Shown here: piece by piece, positions 1 to 9,032 of the stretch
Position numbering within the stretch: the stretch's first letter is position 1
Layout: every line of letters starts with the position of its first letter
Origin: Comamonadaceae bacterium
GTDB taxonomy: Bacteria > Pseudomonadota > Gammaproteobacteria > Burkholderiales > Burkholderiaceae_C
DNA length: 64,000 nt
NCBI GenBank assembly: GCA_947445115.1
Contig: CANFCG010000001.1
Span: 104,352-168,351, forward strand
Reading direction: 5' to 3'
The notes under the pieces: model-generated
What the model saw: the letters and a program-made list of their open reading frames with translations, nothing else
Databases searched by the model: none
What the model was told of the DNA's origin: nothing
Program-made: the position numbers and the translations under genes

Positions 1-955
1 CCCCATCCACGCCCTCTGGCGCAGCTGCCGTCCACGCAAGCCGCGAGGCGTAGCCTTGCTTACCAATCGCAAGGCGCAGATCACGCGTAGCATATTCCAG
101 CGCCTGCACCACCGTCGACCAATCCGCTAACCCGCGTGCATGCTGCAAGCCCGCAGCCAGTATGTCTTTGCCAAAATCCAGTAATTGCGGCGTACTGAGT
201 TGCTTGGCCAAAAATCCAACACCAATTTCGTTAATCTGATGGGCTTCGTCAAAAATGACCACTTCGGCAGTGGGCAAAATTTGCGCCACGCCCGACTCAC
301 GCACCGCCATATCAGCAAAAAATAGATGATGATTGACCACCACGATGTCTGCACCTAGCGCTTCTTTACGCGCCAAATTGACATGACATTCTTTGGCCTT
401 TGAGCATTCCGACCCGAGGCAGTTTTCACGCGTAGACGTCACGAGCGGCAGCACAGGCGAGCGCTCATCCAGCCCCGTCATTTCGGCTAAATCACCTGTC
501 AGAGACGTTTTGGACCAGCGAGCGATAGCTGCTAAAGCTTTACCCAGTAGACGCTCAGAGGATGCACTGCCGTGCAGAGCGCTATCCATACGGCTTAGGC
601 ACAAGTAACTACTGCGTCCTTTAAGCAGTGCGGTTCGTACAGGAATGCCGAGTGCCTTTGTGACCGCCGGCAAGTCACGCGAAAAGAGTTGGTCTTGTAG
701 AGTTTTGGTGGCGGTTGAAACCACCACCCTCGCCCCGCTGAGCACGGCAGGAACAAGATAGGCAAACGTTTTGCCGACACCTGTACCTGCCTCCACCACC
801 ACACTAGAACGTACGGCAATGGCATTGGCGATAGCGGCAGCCATTTGCTGCTGACCTTCGCGGGGTTGGAAACTTTGTTTTGAAAGAGTCGCGGCAATCG
901 CCAATGCGCCGTCGGGCGCAAAAGCCCGCGCCGTTTGCTGGGCAAGTTGAGTCAT
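1..955 (-). CDS. yoaA: DinG-family ATP-dependent DNA helicase (YoaA-like), 3' part outside window
   Basis: Reading from the ATG at 955-953 to the window edge gives about 318 residues without a stop, so the C-terminal half is missing. Residues 56-63 are a Walker A (AGTGVGKT). Cysteines at 119, 179, 184 and 190 sit where XPD/DinG helicases bind a 4Fe-4S cluster. A DEAH box lies at 236-239. The stretch from 'ATKTLQDQLFSRDLPAV' through 'LLKGRSSYLCL' resembles E. coli YoaA more than DinG. Known role of the family: 5'-3' unwinding of damaged or structured DNA. The start codon directly follows the rnhA stop, so the two are probably co-transcribed. Family assignment is firm; the YoaA symbol is less so. 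Confidence 0.9.
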   Translation of the reverse strand, partial: MTQLAQQTARAFAPDGALAIAATLSKQSFQPREGQQQMAAAIANAIAVRSSVVVEAGTGVGKTFAYLVPAVLSGARVVVSTATKTLQDQLFSRDLPAVTKALGIPVRTALLKGRSSYLCLSRMDSALHGSASSERLLGKALAAIARWSKTSLTGDLAEMTGLDERSPVLPLVTSTRENCLGSECSKAKECHVNLARKEALGADIVVVNHHLFFADMAVRESGVAQILPTAEVVIFDEAHQINEIGVGFLAKQLSTPQLLDFGKDILAAGLQHARGLADWSTVVQALEYATRDLRLAIGKQGYASRLAWTAAAPEGVDG

Positions 956-1399
956 CTAATTTGGAATTCCACGATTTGCTAAGCTATCCGCCCGCTCATT
1001 GCCCGCGTTGCCGGCATGACCTTTGACCCATTGCCAATTGATTGTGTGACCTGCTGTTGACACCACCGCATCTAAGCGCTGCCATAAGTCCACATTTTTG
1101 ACAGGCTGCTTGGCCGCAGTCTTCCAACCACGCGCCTTCCAACCCACAATCCACTCGGTGATGCCTTGCATCACGTACTTGCTATCCAAATAAATCGTCA
1201 CTGCGCAAGGCCGAGTAAGGGCGGAGAGTCCTTCAATGACGGCCATCATTTCCATGCGATTGTTGGTGGTCTCACGCTCGCCACCGCACAGCTCGCGCTC
1301 CGTCAAACCCTTTTCAGTTGTGACTTGCAAGAGCGCACCCCAGCCGCCAGGGCCTGGGTTACCTTTGCAGGCGCCATCGGTGTACATCACCACGTTCAT
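956..1399 (-). CDS. rnhA: Ribonuclease HI
   Basis: A 147-residue protein of normal RNase HI length. It cleaves the RNA strand of RNA-DNA hybrids in the cytoplasm. The catalytic carboxylates are visible: D8 in '[14 protein letters not shown]', E50 in 'NNRMEMMAV', D72 in 'LDSKYVMQG' and D138 in 'NERADSLA', with H128 in the flexible loop. The ATG overlaps the TGA of the upstream radical SAM gene by four bases, which suggests translational coupling. The stop abuts the helicase start, giving a compact nucleic-acid maintenance unit. Nothing looks damaged. Confidence 0.97.
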   Translation of the reverse strand: MNVVMYTDGACKGNPGPGGWGALLQVTTEKGLTERELCGGERETTNNRMEMMAVIEGLSALTRPCAVTIYLDSKYVMQGITEWIVGWKARGWKTAAKQPVKNVDLWQRLDAVVSTAGHTINWQWVKGHAGNAGNERADSLANRGIPN

Positions 1400-2856
1400 A
1401 CTTCATGCCTTTGTTGTCTTTGTAATTTTGCGCTACGAGTTTTGATCTGCGCGCGCTCTTTGTCAATCGCAATGGCTGCGTCCACGATCTCTTCGTTTTC
1501 AATCTGAAACAAGTAATTTCGCACAAACTCAAACAAGCGTTCCAGCGCAAACTGGTGTGTCTTGCCTGTAGTGGCATAGAGCCAATCGGCAAACATCATG
1601 AAGTTGTCGAATGGCGAATCCTTAAGCAACAGCGGCAGCGTATTGGCAAAGCGCCCCGAGTTCGCCACTAAATCCCAGTAACGAGCAAAGCGGCTCATGC
1701 GCTGCATATCGTTGAATGTGAGGTCTTGATTCGCCACGATTTCGTAAGGCGCATCAGGGCTAAACGTCATCTGGTACGGCGCGGTGTGCCGAATGATAGG
1801 CGTTCCGCGCAGTCGCTTCAAGATGCCAAATTGAATTTCGTGCGGTCCAAGCCCGACCAAACGATCAAAACCCACGCCAAAGCTTTGCATGGTCTCGCCT
1901 GGCAGCCCAGCGATCAAATCAACGTGCATGTGCGCCCTACTTTGCGTATGCAGCCAACGCAAATTCTCCGCCGCCTTATCGTTGTTTTGCTTACGGCTGA
2001 CCAAGGCCTGCACATCCGTGTTGAAAGTTTGGATCCCAATTTCAAACTGCAAAGCACCAGCTGGGAACTTAGCAATCGTCTCTTTCAACACATCTGGCAA
2101 ATGATCGGGGACAAGCTCAAAGTGCGCGTAAATGGGGTCTGCTTGCGTATAGCGATCTAAGAAGAATTGCAATATCTTCAGGCTCACTTTTGCATTTAAA
2201 TTGAACGTGCGATCAACAAACTTAAACTGCCGCGCCCCTCGCTGATAGAGCACATCCATCTGCGCCAAAAACGCTTCCGTCTCAAACGGCCACGCCGTTT
2301 TATCAAGAGCAGAGAGACAAAACTCGCACTTAAACGGACAGCCACGGCTCGCCTCCACGTAGAGCGTGCGGTGCGCGATATCTTCGTCGGTGTACTCACC
2401 GTACGGCATAGCAAGCTCAGAGAGCGGTGGCTGTTCGCCCACATGAACTTTCATCAGCGGCTTGGGGCCGTGCAGCACAGCCTGAGCCACTTTGCGGAAC
2501 GTCACATCGCCCCAACCCGTGATGACGTAATCGGCGAGCTGGCAAATTCGCTGCTCGTCAATTTCAAAACTAACCTCGGGGCCGCCAAGGATGATGACGA
2601 CCTCGGGTGCCACGCGTTTGAGCAGCGCAACGATCTTGGTGGTCTCGTCCACATTCCAGATATACACGCCAAAGCCAATGATGGTGGGCTGATACGCCAA
2701 GAGCTTCTCAACGATCTCGTTCGTTTGCTGTCCGATGATGAATTCGTCAATGACTGAGTTCTCTCGCAACTCACCTAAATTTGCGCGAATACAGCGCAAA
2801 CCCATGCTGGCATGCGTATAGCGGGCGTTGAGAGTGGTGAGAACAATAGTCGTCAT
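1396..2856 (-). CDS. B12-binding-type radical SAM protein (DUF4080 family)
   Basis: About 486 residues. The N-terminal ~140 residues look like a cobalamin-binding-type domain ('[20 protein letters not shown]', then '[10 protein letters not shown]'). The radical SAM cluster motif CxxxCxxC follows ('[14 protein letters not shown]', near residue 173-182) and the C-terminal domain is typical of DUF4080. The substrate of this family is not established to my knowledge. I place the start at the ATG 2856; a GTG two codons upstream (2862) is also possible. Its stop overlaps rnhA by four bases and its start lies just past the stop of the envelope-protein gene, so it belongs to the run that ends with the helicase. 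Confidence 0.85.
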   Translation of the reverse strand: MTTIVLTTLNARYTHASMGLRCIRANLGELRENSVIDEFIIGQQTNEIVEKLLAYQPTIIGFGVYIWNVDETTKIVALLKRVAPEVVIILGGPEVSFEIDEQRICQLADYVITGWGDVTFRKVAQAVLHGPKPLMKVHVGEQPPLSELAMPYGEYTDEDIAHRTLYVEASRGCPFKCEFCLSALDKTAWPFETEAFLAQMDVLYQRGARQFKFVDRTFNLNAKVSLKILQFFLDRYTQADPIYAHFELVPDHLPDVLKETIAKFPAGALQFEIGIQTFNTDVQALVSRKQNNDKAAENLRWLHTQSRAHMHVDLIAGLPGETMQSFGVGFDRLVGLGPHEIQFGILKRLRGTPIIRHTAPYQMTFSPDAPYEIVANQDLTFNDMQRMSRFARYWDLVANSGRFANTLPLLLKDSPFDNFMMFADWLYATTGKTHQFALERLFEFVRNYLFQIENEEIVDAAIAIDKERAQIKTRSAKLQRQQRHEV

Positions 2857-2862
2857 AGCCAC

Positions 2863-3624
2863 TTAGAAACGTGTGCCAACCGACACCCGCAGCATGTCTT
2901 GCGTACTGAAATTCACATTCGGGTCGTAAGCAAAACGCACAAAATGTTGATGCCAGTCGTAAGTCACGGCAAGCCCTAATTTATGGATGTACTGTGTTTC
3001 GCCTGAGTTAAACGTAATAGTCCCTGCTTTAGAAAGCAAATCCAAGGTGAGCCGCTCATGCTCACTCAAACCTCTTCGATAAACAAGATGCAAATGCCGC
3101 TGATCGGGGTTCTCTCGGTTATCGCGCACCCACTGCACACCAAGCGACTCGTGGGCGTTCCAGCGGTAGCCGCCCGACGCCATCAGCGCATCGTTGGGGT
3201 CGAAATTCAAATTGACATAGGGGCTCAGATTCGTTCGCCCGATGCCAGCCCCCGCATACCATGCTTCGCCGCGTTCGACATTCAAACTGCCTCCCCAAAA
3301 GCCGCCCCATGCGGCTTGCAAAGAAGGCGTCACGCGCCAGGTGCCAACCGCATAGGTGTTATCCCATCCCACACGAACTTGCGTGGTGTCAACCACAGGA
3401 TCAGGATCGGCTTGCCTAAAATACCCCACCCACACATTGCCATAGCTCGATGTGTGCCGTAAATTCACATCCCAAGCGCGTGCAGATGGGTCTTCTGCCG
3501 CTTTGAGCATCAGCAGCCCCGTGGTCAGTTTGAAACTGGGCTCCTCTGCTTGCGCCATCGACATGACACTTGTGCAAACCACAGCTAATAAGGCTTGCAG
3601 CGCCAACAATCTCGTTACTTTCAA
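2863..3624 (-). CDS. Secreted or outer-membrane protein of unknown function
   Basis: 253 residues. The first ~26 form a convincing Sec signal peptide (positive start, hydrophobic core, cleavage after 'SMAQA'). The mature part is rich in alternating aromatic/polar segments ('WVGYFRQAD', 'TYDWHQHFVRFAY') and ends in phenylalanine ('VSVGTRF'), which suggests a small outer-membrane beta-barrel. I do not recognise a named family. The only sensible start is TTG at 3624, whose last two bases overlap the TGA of the upstream DUF1345 gene, so it may depend on coupled translation. Function unknown. Confidence 0.7.
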   Translation of the reverse strand: MKVTRLLALQALLAVVCTSVMSMAQAEEPSFKLTTGLLMLKAAEDPSARAWDVNLRHTSSYGNVWVGYFRQADPDPVVDTTQVRVGWDNTYAVGTWRVTPSLQAAWGGFWGGSLNVERGEAWYAGAGIGRTNLSPYVNLNFDPNDALMASGGYRWNAHESLGVQWVRDNRENPDQRHLHLVYRRGLSEHERLTLDLLSKAGTITFNSGETQYIHKLGLAVTYDWHQHFVRFAYDPNVNFSTQDMLRVSVGTRF

Positions 3625-4280
3625 AGTACACCACCTAAAACATTGATGGTGATCGAAATGATCCCCACATTAAAAAAGAACGCCATCACGCTGTGCAAGA
3701 GTGCCAGCCTGCGCATCCGTCCATCGGTGATCTGCACGTCTGCCGTTTGGCATGCCATGCTCAGAATGAGCGAAAAATACATGAAATCCCAGTAGTCTGG
3801 CTCTGGCGTACCTGGAAACAACAAGCCGCCATCGTTGATATGTCGATTCAGAGCATATTGATGCGCATACTCCTGCGCAAAATTGGTCGCCAGCAGCAAC
3901 CACGAGAGCACGATAGAGAGTCCCGCAAACACAACGCCAAACGTACTTCCCGCTGCTTGCGCCTTACCTGCACGCAGTTCATCATGCAGTGCCAAGAACA
4001 CCATGCCAATCGTCACCACCGATAAAATCACCACCGTCCATTTGCCATATAGTTGCCGCTCCGCACGGCGCCGCATCACAGCTGGCGTGGCTTTAGACAT
4101 CAATCGCACGATGCTGGCCAAGAAAAATATCGCACTAATGTCGAACGCCAAGAGTACCGCTTGCGGCGCTCGCATGTAAGTCGTAAGCACCGTATAACTG
4201 ACCAGCGCCATGGCAATTGCCATCAACAGACGGGGCCGTGCAATCAGTGAGCGCACATAGTGGGGTAAATTTTGTGTCAT
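3621..4280 (-). CDS. DUF1345 family inner-membrane protein
   Basis: 219 residues from the ATG at 4280 ('MTQNLPHYVRSL'); an open frame continues upstream into moaE, but the hydrophilic extension is not credible. I see about five hydrophobic helices: residues ~19-35, 42-60, 85-105, 120-140 and a C-terminal one, with the DUF1345 signature region 'EPDYWDFMYFSLILSMACQTADVQI'. The function of this family is unknown. It lies 16 bases after moaE and overlaps the next gene by four bases, so both are probably expressed with the molybdopterin genes. Confidence 0.8.
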   Translation of the reverse strand: MTQNLPHYVRSLIARPRLLMAIAMALVSYTVLTTYMRAPQAVLLAFDISAIFFLASIVRLMSKATPAVMRRRAERQLYGKWTVVILSVVTIGMVFLALHDELRAGKAQAAGSTFGVVFAGLSIVLSWLLLATNFAQEYAHQYALNRHINDGGLLFPGTPEPDYWDFMYFSLILSMACQTADVQITDGRMRRLALLHSVMAFFFNVGIISITINVLGGVL

Positions 4281-4296
4281 AGTCAAAGGCCCTAGC

Positions 4297-4773
4297 TCAA
4301 ACATGCCAACGTCTAAGAGCCGCGTCATCACTAGAGCGTGCATCCACCCAGCGCGAGGTTTCTTTAGCGTTTGGCGTTTGTTCTTTTTTCCAAAATGGCG
4401 CCTCTGTCTTGAGGTAGTCCATCAAAAATTCGCATGCTTGAAACGACTCATGCCTGTGCGCGGACGTGACCGCGACAAACACGATTTGATCCAGCGGCAA
4501 GAGTTTGCCCACGCGGTGAATTATCCGAGCTAAGTAAATATCAAACCGCTCGCAAGCCTTATCAATCATGGCTTCCAGCGATTTTTCCGTCATGCCCGCG
4601 TAATGCTCCAACTCCAACTCAGCCACCGCGTCGCCGTCGTTGATATCGCGCACCGTGCCTACAAAACTGCACACCGCGCCCACGCGTTTGTCGCCCGCGC
4701 GCAACGCGGCCAGCTCGGCGCTGACGTCGAAGTCGTGTGTTTGAATGGAGACGCGTGGCATGAGCAAGATCAT
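4297..4773 (-). CDS. moaE: Molybdopterin synthase catalytic subunit
   Basis: About 158 residues. MoaE converts precursor Z (cPMP) to molybdopterin using sulfur carried on MoaD. Visible family features are 'CSFVGTVRD', 'IIHRVGKLLPLDQIVFVAVTSAHR' and the C-terminal 'YLKTEAPFWKKE' with the catalytic lysine region. The start at 4773 overlaps the moaD stop (ATGA); a second in-frame ATG at 4761 ('MPRVSIQTHDF') is equally plausible. The order moeA-moaD-moaE keeps the partner subunits together. It shows no defects. Confidence 0.93.
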   Translation of the reverse strand: MILLMPRVSIQTHDFDVSAELAALRAGDKRVGAVCSFVGTVRDINDGDAVAELELEHYAGMTEKSLEAMIDKACERFDIYLARIIHRVGKLLPLDQIVFVAVTSAHRHESFQACEFLMDYLKTEAPFWKKEQTPNAKETSRWVDARSSDDAALRRWHV

Positions 4774-5042
4774 CCCCCTGTCACCGGCGGAAAGAAAGCG
4801 ACTTCGCAGCCATCGGCCAGGCCGGCTGACTCCTCGCACATGACTTGATCGAGCGCCGTGCGAACGGACTTGCCACGAGCTAGCGCATCAGCATACGGCG
4901 CGCCTTTAGCAATGAGGGCATCTCGCAAAGCCATAACCGACGTGGCTTGCAGGCCACTCAGCGAAATCGATTCAAAACTCACACCGATTGCTTCGCGAAT
5001 CGAAGCAAAATATTTGACCGTAATCTTGATCGCTTGGCTCAT
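4770..5042 (-). CDS. moaD: Molybdopterin synthase sulfur-carrier subunit
   Basis: 90 residues with a ubiquitin-like fold signature and the obligatory C-terminal Gly-Gly ('AFFPPVTGG'), which is adenylated and thiocarboxylated to supply sulfur for molybdopterin. 'ITVKYFASIREAIG' at the N terminus is typical. It overlaps both neighbours by four bases (moeA stop upstream, moaE start downstream), which favours stoichiometric translation of the MoaD-MoaE complex. Confidence 0.93.
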   Translation of the reverse strand: MSQAIKITVKYFASIREAIGVSFESISLSGLQATSVMALRDALIAKGAPYADALARGKSVRTALDQVMCEESAGLADGCEVAFFPPVTGG

Positions 5043-6286
5043 TTCAAAAACTCCGCAAACGAGAGGTATGAAACCATATCGCCACGCTGAATCGTTTGAC
5101 CCGCCGCGTTGTCTACCAAGCCATCACCCCACACAGCAGACGTTAAAACCCCCGAGCTTTGGTTGGGGAATAAATCGAGTCCACCATCAACATTTCGACG
5201 CACACGCAAAAACTCGCGGCGCTTGTCAGCGCGTGGTACATCAAAGTCAGCACGAAGTAGGGTTGCAGGCGGCATTGCCTGCAAAGCCATATTCGACGTG
5301 TCTTGCATCTGAAGTAAGAGTGGGCGAACGAGCAATAAAAAAGTGACAAGACTTGAGACAGGATTGCCGGGCAGACCGACGAAGTGAGTTTTATCTACCC
5401 GTCCAAAGGCAAACGGCTTGCCAGGCTTCATGGCAATTTGCCAAAGATGGAGTTCACCCAGCGCCTGCACCGCCGGCTTGATGTGATCTTCTTCACCAAC
5501 CGACACGCCGCCACTGGTCAAAATCAAATCATGCTCAGCCGCCGCGTTGGATAAGGCTTGCTTTGTTGCTGCCAAATCATCGGGCACGATACCTAGATCG
5601 GTTACTTCGCAGCCCATGCGCACCAGCAGCGCCCGCAAAAAGTATCGGTTGGAGTTGTAAATGCTGCCAGCCTTCATATCCGCTGGCGCAACCGATCCTG
5701 GCATCACCAGTTCGTCACCCGTTGAAAACAAAGCCACGCGGGGCTTGGCGGCGACTTTTAAATTCGCCATGCCGACGCTGGCAGCTAGTCCTAATTCGGC
5801 TGGTGAGAGCCGCGTTCCTCGTGCGAGCACAACTGCCCCACACTCAACATCCTCCCCCGCACGCCTTATCCACTGTGCCTTTGCGGGCACTACGTTGATA
5901 CGAATCGTCGGCACGCCGTCAACTAAGCCTAAGTCCGTGCAATCCTCCTGCATCACCACAGCATCCGCACCAAACGGAATAGGTGCACCTGTAAAAATTC
6001 GCGCAGCCTCCCCCTCTGGTAAGGCAGATGGGGAGTGACCTGCGGGCACGCGTAGCCTGCAAGGGAGAGTCCATGAGGCTTGCGACGAACGCACCGCATA
6101 ACCATCCATACTGGAGTTATCAAAAGCAGGGACTTGCAACTCAGACACGACGTCTTCGGCCAGCATACGGCCATCAGCATCAAAGGTGGAAACCGACTCC
6201 GTGCAACCTAGCGATGAGGCGCTTGCCAGCAATTGCGCCAGCGCGTCATCCAGTGAAAGAAGCGAAGGACGAGTAGCCACGCGCAT
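5039..6286 (-). CDS. moeA: Molybdopterin molybdenumtransferase
   Basis: About 415 residues from ATG 6286; a GTG one codon upstream is possible. MoeA inserts molybdate into adenylylated molybdopterin. Recognisable segments are 'FDNSSMDGYAVR', 'RIFTGAPIPFGADAVV', 'STGDELV', 'NSNRYFLRALL', 'TSGGVSVGEEDHIKPAV' and 'MKPGKPFAFGRV', in the usual order across domains I-IV. It begins seven bases after the thrC stop, so it may be read from the hom-thrC transcript as well as with moaD and moaE. Confidence 0.95.
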   Translation of the reverse strand: MRVATRPSLLSLDDALAQLLASASSLGCTESVSTFDADGRMLAEDVVSELQVPAFDNSSMDGYAVRSSQASWTLPCRLRVPAGHSPSALPEGEAARIFTGAPIPFGADAVVMQEDCTDLGLVDGVPTIRINVVPAKAQWIRRAGEDVECGAVVLARGTRLSPAELGLAASVGMANLKVAAKPRVALFSTGDELVMPGSVAPADMKAGSIYNSNRYFLRALLVRMGCEVTDLGIVPDDLAATKQALSNAAAEHDLILTSGGVSVGEEDHIKPAVQALGELHLWQIAMKPGKPFAFGRVDKTHFVGLPGNPVSSLVTFLLLVRPLLLQMQDTSNMALQAMPPATLLRADFDVPRADKRREFLRVRRNVDGGLDLFPNQSSGVLTSAVWGDGLVDNAAGQTIQRGDMVSYLSFAEFLK

Positions 6287-6293
6287 CACGGTT

Positions 6294-7727
6294 TCAATCG
6301 CACACTTTGGCGATATAGGCTTTGATGGTGGCTACATCGGCGGGCATATTCAGCACACGCTTGGGCAACGCTTCGATGCCTTCAAACTGCACAGGGCGCG
6401 TAGGTTCAACACCCAGCGCTTCCACAATCGTGCTGGCAAATTTAATAGGCAATGCAGTTTCTAAAACAATCATCGGAACGTTTGGCTGCGGATACTTAGC
6501 CAAAAATTCATGCGCCACTTTCACGCCATCGGCTGTGTGGGTGTCGATCATCACGCCATGCGTTTCATAAGTTGATTTGATTGTGGCAAGGCGATCAGCG
6601 TGGGTGCTGCGACCCGATGCAAAGCCATACTGGGTGAGGGCTGCAGCGATGCCATTACTTAGATCGAATTGCCCTGTTTTGCTGAGTTGCTCGCCAAAAA
6701 GAGACTTCACTTTAGCCCCATCTCGGTTCAACATATCGAACACAAAACGCTCAAAATTACTGGCCTTGCTGATGTCCATTGATGGACTTGATGTCTCATG
6801 TGTATCCACAGTGCCGCGCACGTGGTACACACCTGTTTTAAAGAACTCATCCAGCACGTCGTTCTCATTCGTTGCAACCACCAGCGTCTGAATAGGCAAG
6901 CCCATCATGCGTGCCACATGGCCCGCGCAGACATTGCCGAAGTTGCCCGATGGCACGGTGAAGGAAACTTTCTGCTCATCTTTGTTTGTCGCTTGGAAAT
7001 ATCCCGCAAAGTAATACACCACCTGCGCCAAAAGTCGTGCCCAGTTGATCGAGTTCACCGTGCCGATTTTGTATTTCGCTTTGAAAGCCGCGTCATTGCT
7101 CACGGCCTTAACCAAATCTTGGCAGTCGTCAAACACGCCCTCAATCGCAATGTTGTGGATGTTCTCATCCATCAAGCTAAACATTTGCGCTTGCTGGAAT
7201 GGGCTCATGCGCCCTGCTGGCGATGTCATAAACACGCGCACGCCGCGCTTGCCGCGCATGGCATATTCAGCGGCAGAGCCCGTGTCGCCGCTGGTCGCGC
7301 CAAAGATGTTAAGTGTCTCGCCACGCCGCGCCAGCTCATATTCGAACAGATTGCCGAGCAACTGCATCGCCATGTCTTTAAACGCCAGCGTCGGGCCATT
7401 GGATAGCGCTTGCAAATAAAAGCCATCATCCAATTGTTTGAGCGGCACGATGTCCTTCGTCCCGTACACAGCTTCAGTGTAGGTCTTGCGGCACAGTGCC
7501 AAGAGGTCAGCGCTTGGGATGTCATTGATATACAGCGACAAGATTTCGAACGCCAAATCGGCATAGCCCTTGGTCTGCCACACTGCGCGAAGCCTTGCCA
7601 GCTCTGGCTTGCCGAGCATTGGATAGTTTTCAGGCAGATAGAGTCCACCATCAGGCGCAAGACCTTCCAGCAAGATTTCACAAAACTGTTTGCGGTCATG
7701 GTGGCCGCGTGTTGATAGGTATTTCAT
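6294..7727 (-). CDS. thrC: Threonine synthase
   Basis: 477 residues from the ATG at 7727 ('MKYLSTRGHHDRKQF'). A PLP enzyme that converts O-phosphohomoserine to threonine. The PLP lysine is K117 in 'PTLAFKDMAMQLL'. 'IFGATSGDTGSAAEYAM' is the substrate and phosphate-binding region and 'TVPSGNFGNVCAGHVARMMG' is the PLP phosphate loop. In related genomes thrC directly follows hom; here a hydrolase gene and a MORN gene stand between them. An 'AGAAAAAG' stretch 3-10 bases upstream is a weak ribosome site. Confidence 0.96.
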   Translation of the reverse strand: MKYLSTRGHHDRKQFCEILLEGLAPDGGLYLPENYPMLGKPELARLRAVWQTKGYADLAFEILSLYINDIPSADLLALCRKTYTEAVYGTKDIVPLKQLDDGFYLQALSNGPTLAFKDMAMQLLGNLFEYELARRGETLNIFGATSGDTGSAAEYAMRGKRGVRVFMTSPAGRMSPFQQAQMFSLMDENIHNIAIEGVFDDCQDLVKAVSNDAAFKAKYKIGTVNSINWARLLAQVVYYFAGYFQATNKDEQKVSFTVPSGNFGNVCAGHVARMMGLPIQTLVVATNENDVLDEFFKTGVYHVRGTVDTHETSSPSMDISKASNFERFVFDMLNRDGAKVKSLFGEQLSKTGQFDLSNGIAAALTQYGFASGRSTHADRLATIKSTYETHGVMIDTHTADGVKVAHEFLAKYPQPNVPMIVLETALPIKFASTIVEALGVEPTRPVQFEGIEALPKRVLNMPADVATIKAYIAKVCD

Positions 7728-7738
7728 TCTTTTTCTCG

Positions 7739-9022
7739 TCAATGACAAAGACTTCCCGCAGTACGGGCATTACATTTTTGCAACCATTCCATGCATTGAG
7801 ATTTCGTCACATAAGACGCAAGCAAATCCCAAGGCACATTATCTTGGCGTATACGCAAAGGATCAATTTTTGCTAATGGTCCATGCGTATCTGTCGGCCC
7901 CTCGGTACTGCAATAAGGTTCGCTGTGTTCCTTTTGTGCCACGTAAGCAAAATAAATTTTGTCACTAGCAGAAGGTACATAGGGACGTGGTTGCGCTGTG
8001 CTAGCGCTCGAGTCTGCGTTTGAATTCGAACCGCTAGGCCTTGCCTGCGTGGCCGAAGCCTGTTGCGCGCGAAGTTGATTCAAAGCCTGCGCCTGCCCGT
8101 CGGTAGCCATATCATTTCCAAACGCCGTTAATACTTTAACTTTGGACTGCGCATCGATCTTTGAGCCGCCAACTACGCCAACCACTGCAATGCTAACTAT
8201 GGCTTTACCCAACCAATTAGACGGGCTACTCTTAGACGCTTGCGCACCTGCACTCCCTGTTCTTGCCTCTTCCATGGCTTCATCGTACATACCAAATTGG
8301 CCCTTTTTCACCGCGCCATTTTTTGCTGTGTATTGACCCATGCCCTGGAAATACCCCCCAAAAAACTCCCCAACATAAGTACCCTGCGTATAGTTCAGCG
8401 TGCCATGACCAGAAAATAAATCATTGACATAATTCCCCTGATATCGATCACCGTTTGCAAAAATTTGCACACCCGATCCATTGCGCTTGCCTTTAAGCCA
8501 ACTGCCTATATATTTTTCACCCGTGTTAAGTAACAGGGTTCCAGCACCCTGATATTCTCCCGCTACCCAGTCGCCTTCGTAACGACCTTCTGGATAAGTG
8601 CGGACCCCTTTGCCTGCTCTTTGATTTTCAACAAAATCCCCTACGTAGCCATATCCATTTGCAGCCATAAATGCGCCCTTACCCTGAAACATCCCTTTAG
8701 ACAACTCTCCTTTGTACGTGACATTGCCGCCGCTCAAAAAAATAGTCAACATGCCCCGCCCCTCATACTGAGCATTTAAAAGTGACCCTTCATATTGCAT
8801 GTAAAGCGTGCCGTTTTTAAAGTATTTGAGAATACCTGCTCCGCTGCCTTTTCCGCTTCGGCATTCACCTGACCATTTCGCCGTCATCAATGCAGAATCG
8901 TCATCAAACCAAACTTGGCATCCTGTTGATTTATCGGATAACCAGTCAGCGGCTTGCGCTGGCAGCAAAAAAAATAAAAGCGAAACCGAAAAAATGATCG
9001 CGTGCGTCGATAGATATTTCAT
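7739..9022 (-). CDS. Secreted MORN-repeat protein of unknown function
   Basis: 427 residues. A signal peptide (residues ~1-24, ending 'LPAQAA') is followed by about eight MORN-type repeats with the Y-x-G...G-x-G pattern ('YKGELSKGMFQGKGAF', 'YVGDFVENQRAGKGVRTY', 'YEGDWVAGEYQGAGTL', 'YIGSWLKGKRNGSGVQIF'). Next come a short hydrophobic or glycine-rich stretch ('IVSIAVVGVVGGSKI') and a Ser/Ala/Gln-rich linker. The C-terminal ~80-residue domain has four cysteines, three of them in 'QCMEWLQKCNARTAGSLCH'. MORN repeats bind lipids or proteins in other systems; the role here is unknown. The first six residues equal those of ThrC, whose start lies 12 bases downstream. Codon use looks more A/T-rich than its neighbours. 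Confidence 0.8.
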   Translation of the reverse strand: MKYLSTHAIIFSVSLLFFLLPAQAADWLSDKSTGCQVWFDDDSALMTAKWSGECRSGKGSGAGILKYFKNGTLYMQYEGSLLNAQYEGRGMLTIFLSGGNVTYKGELSKGMFQGKGAFMAANGYGYVGDFVENQRAGKGVRTYPEGRYEGDWVAGEYQGAGTLLLNTGEKYIGSWLKGKRNGSGVQIFANGDRYQGNYVNDLFSGHGTLNYTQGTYVGEFFGGYFQGMGQYTAKNGAVKKGQFGMYDEAMEEARTGSAGAQASKSSPSNWLGKAIVSIAVVGVVGGSKIDAQSKVKVLTAFGNDMATDGQAQALNQLRAQQASATQARPSGSNSNADSSASTAQPRPYVPSASDKIYFAYVAQKEHSEPYCSTEGPTDTHGPLAKIDPLRIRQDNVPWDLLASYVTKSQCMEWLQKCNARTAGSLCH

Positions 9023-9032
9023 GCTTCAGTCT

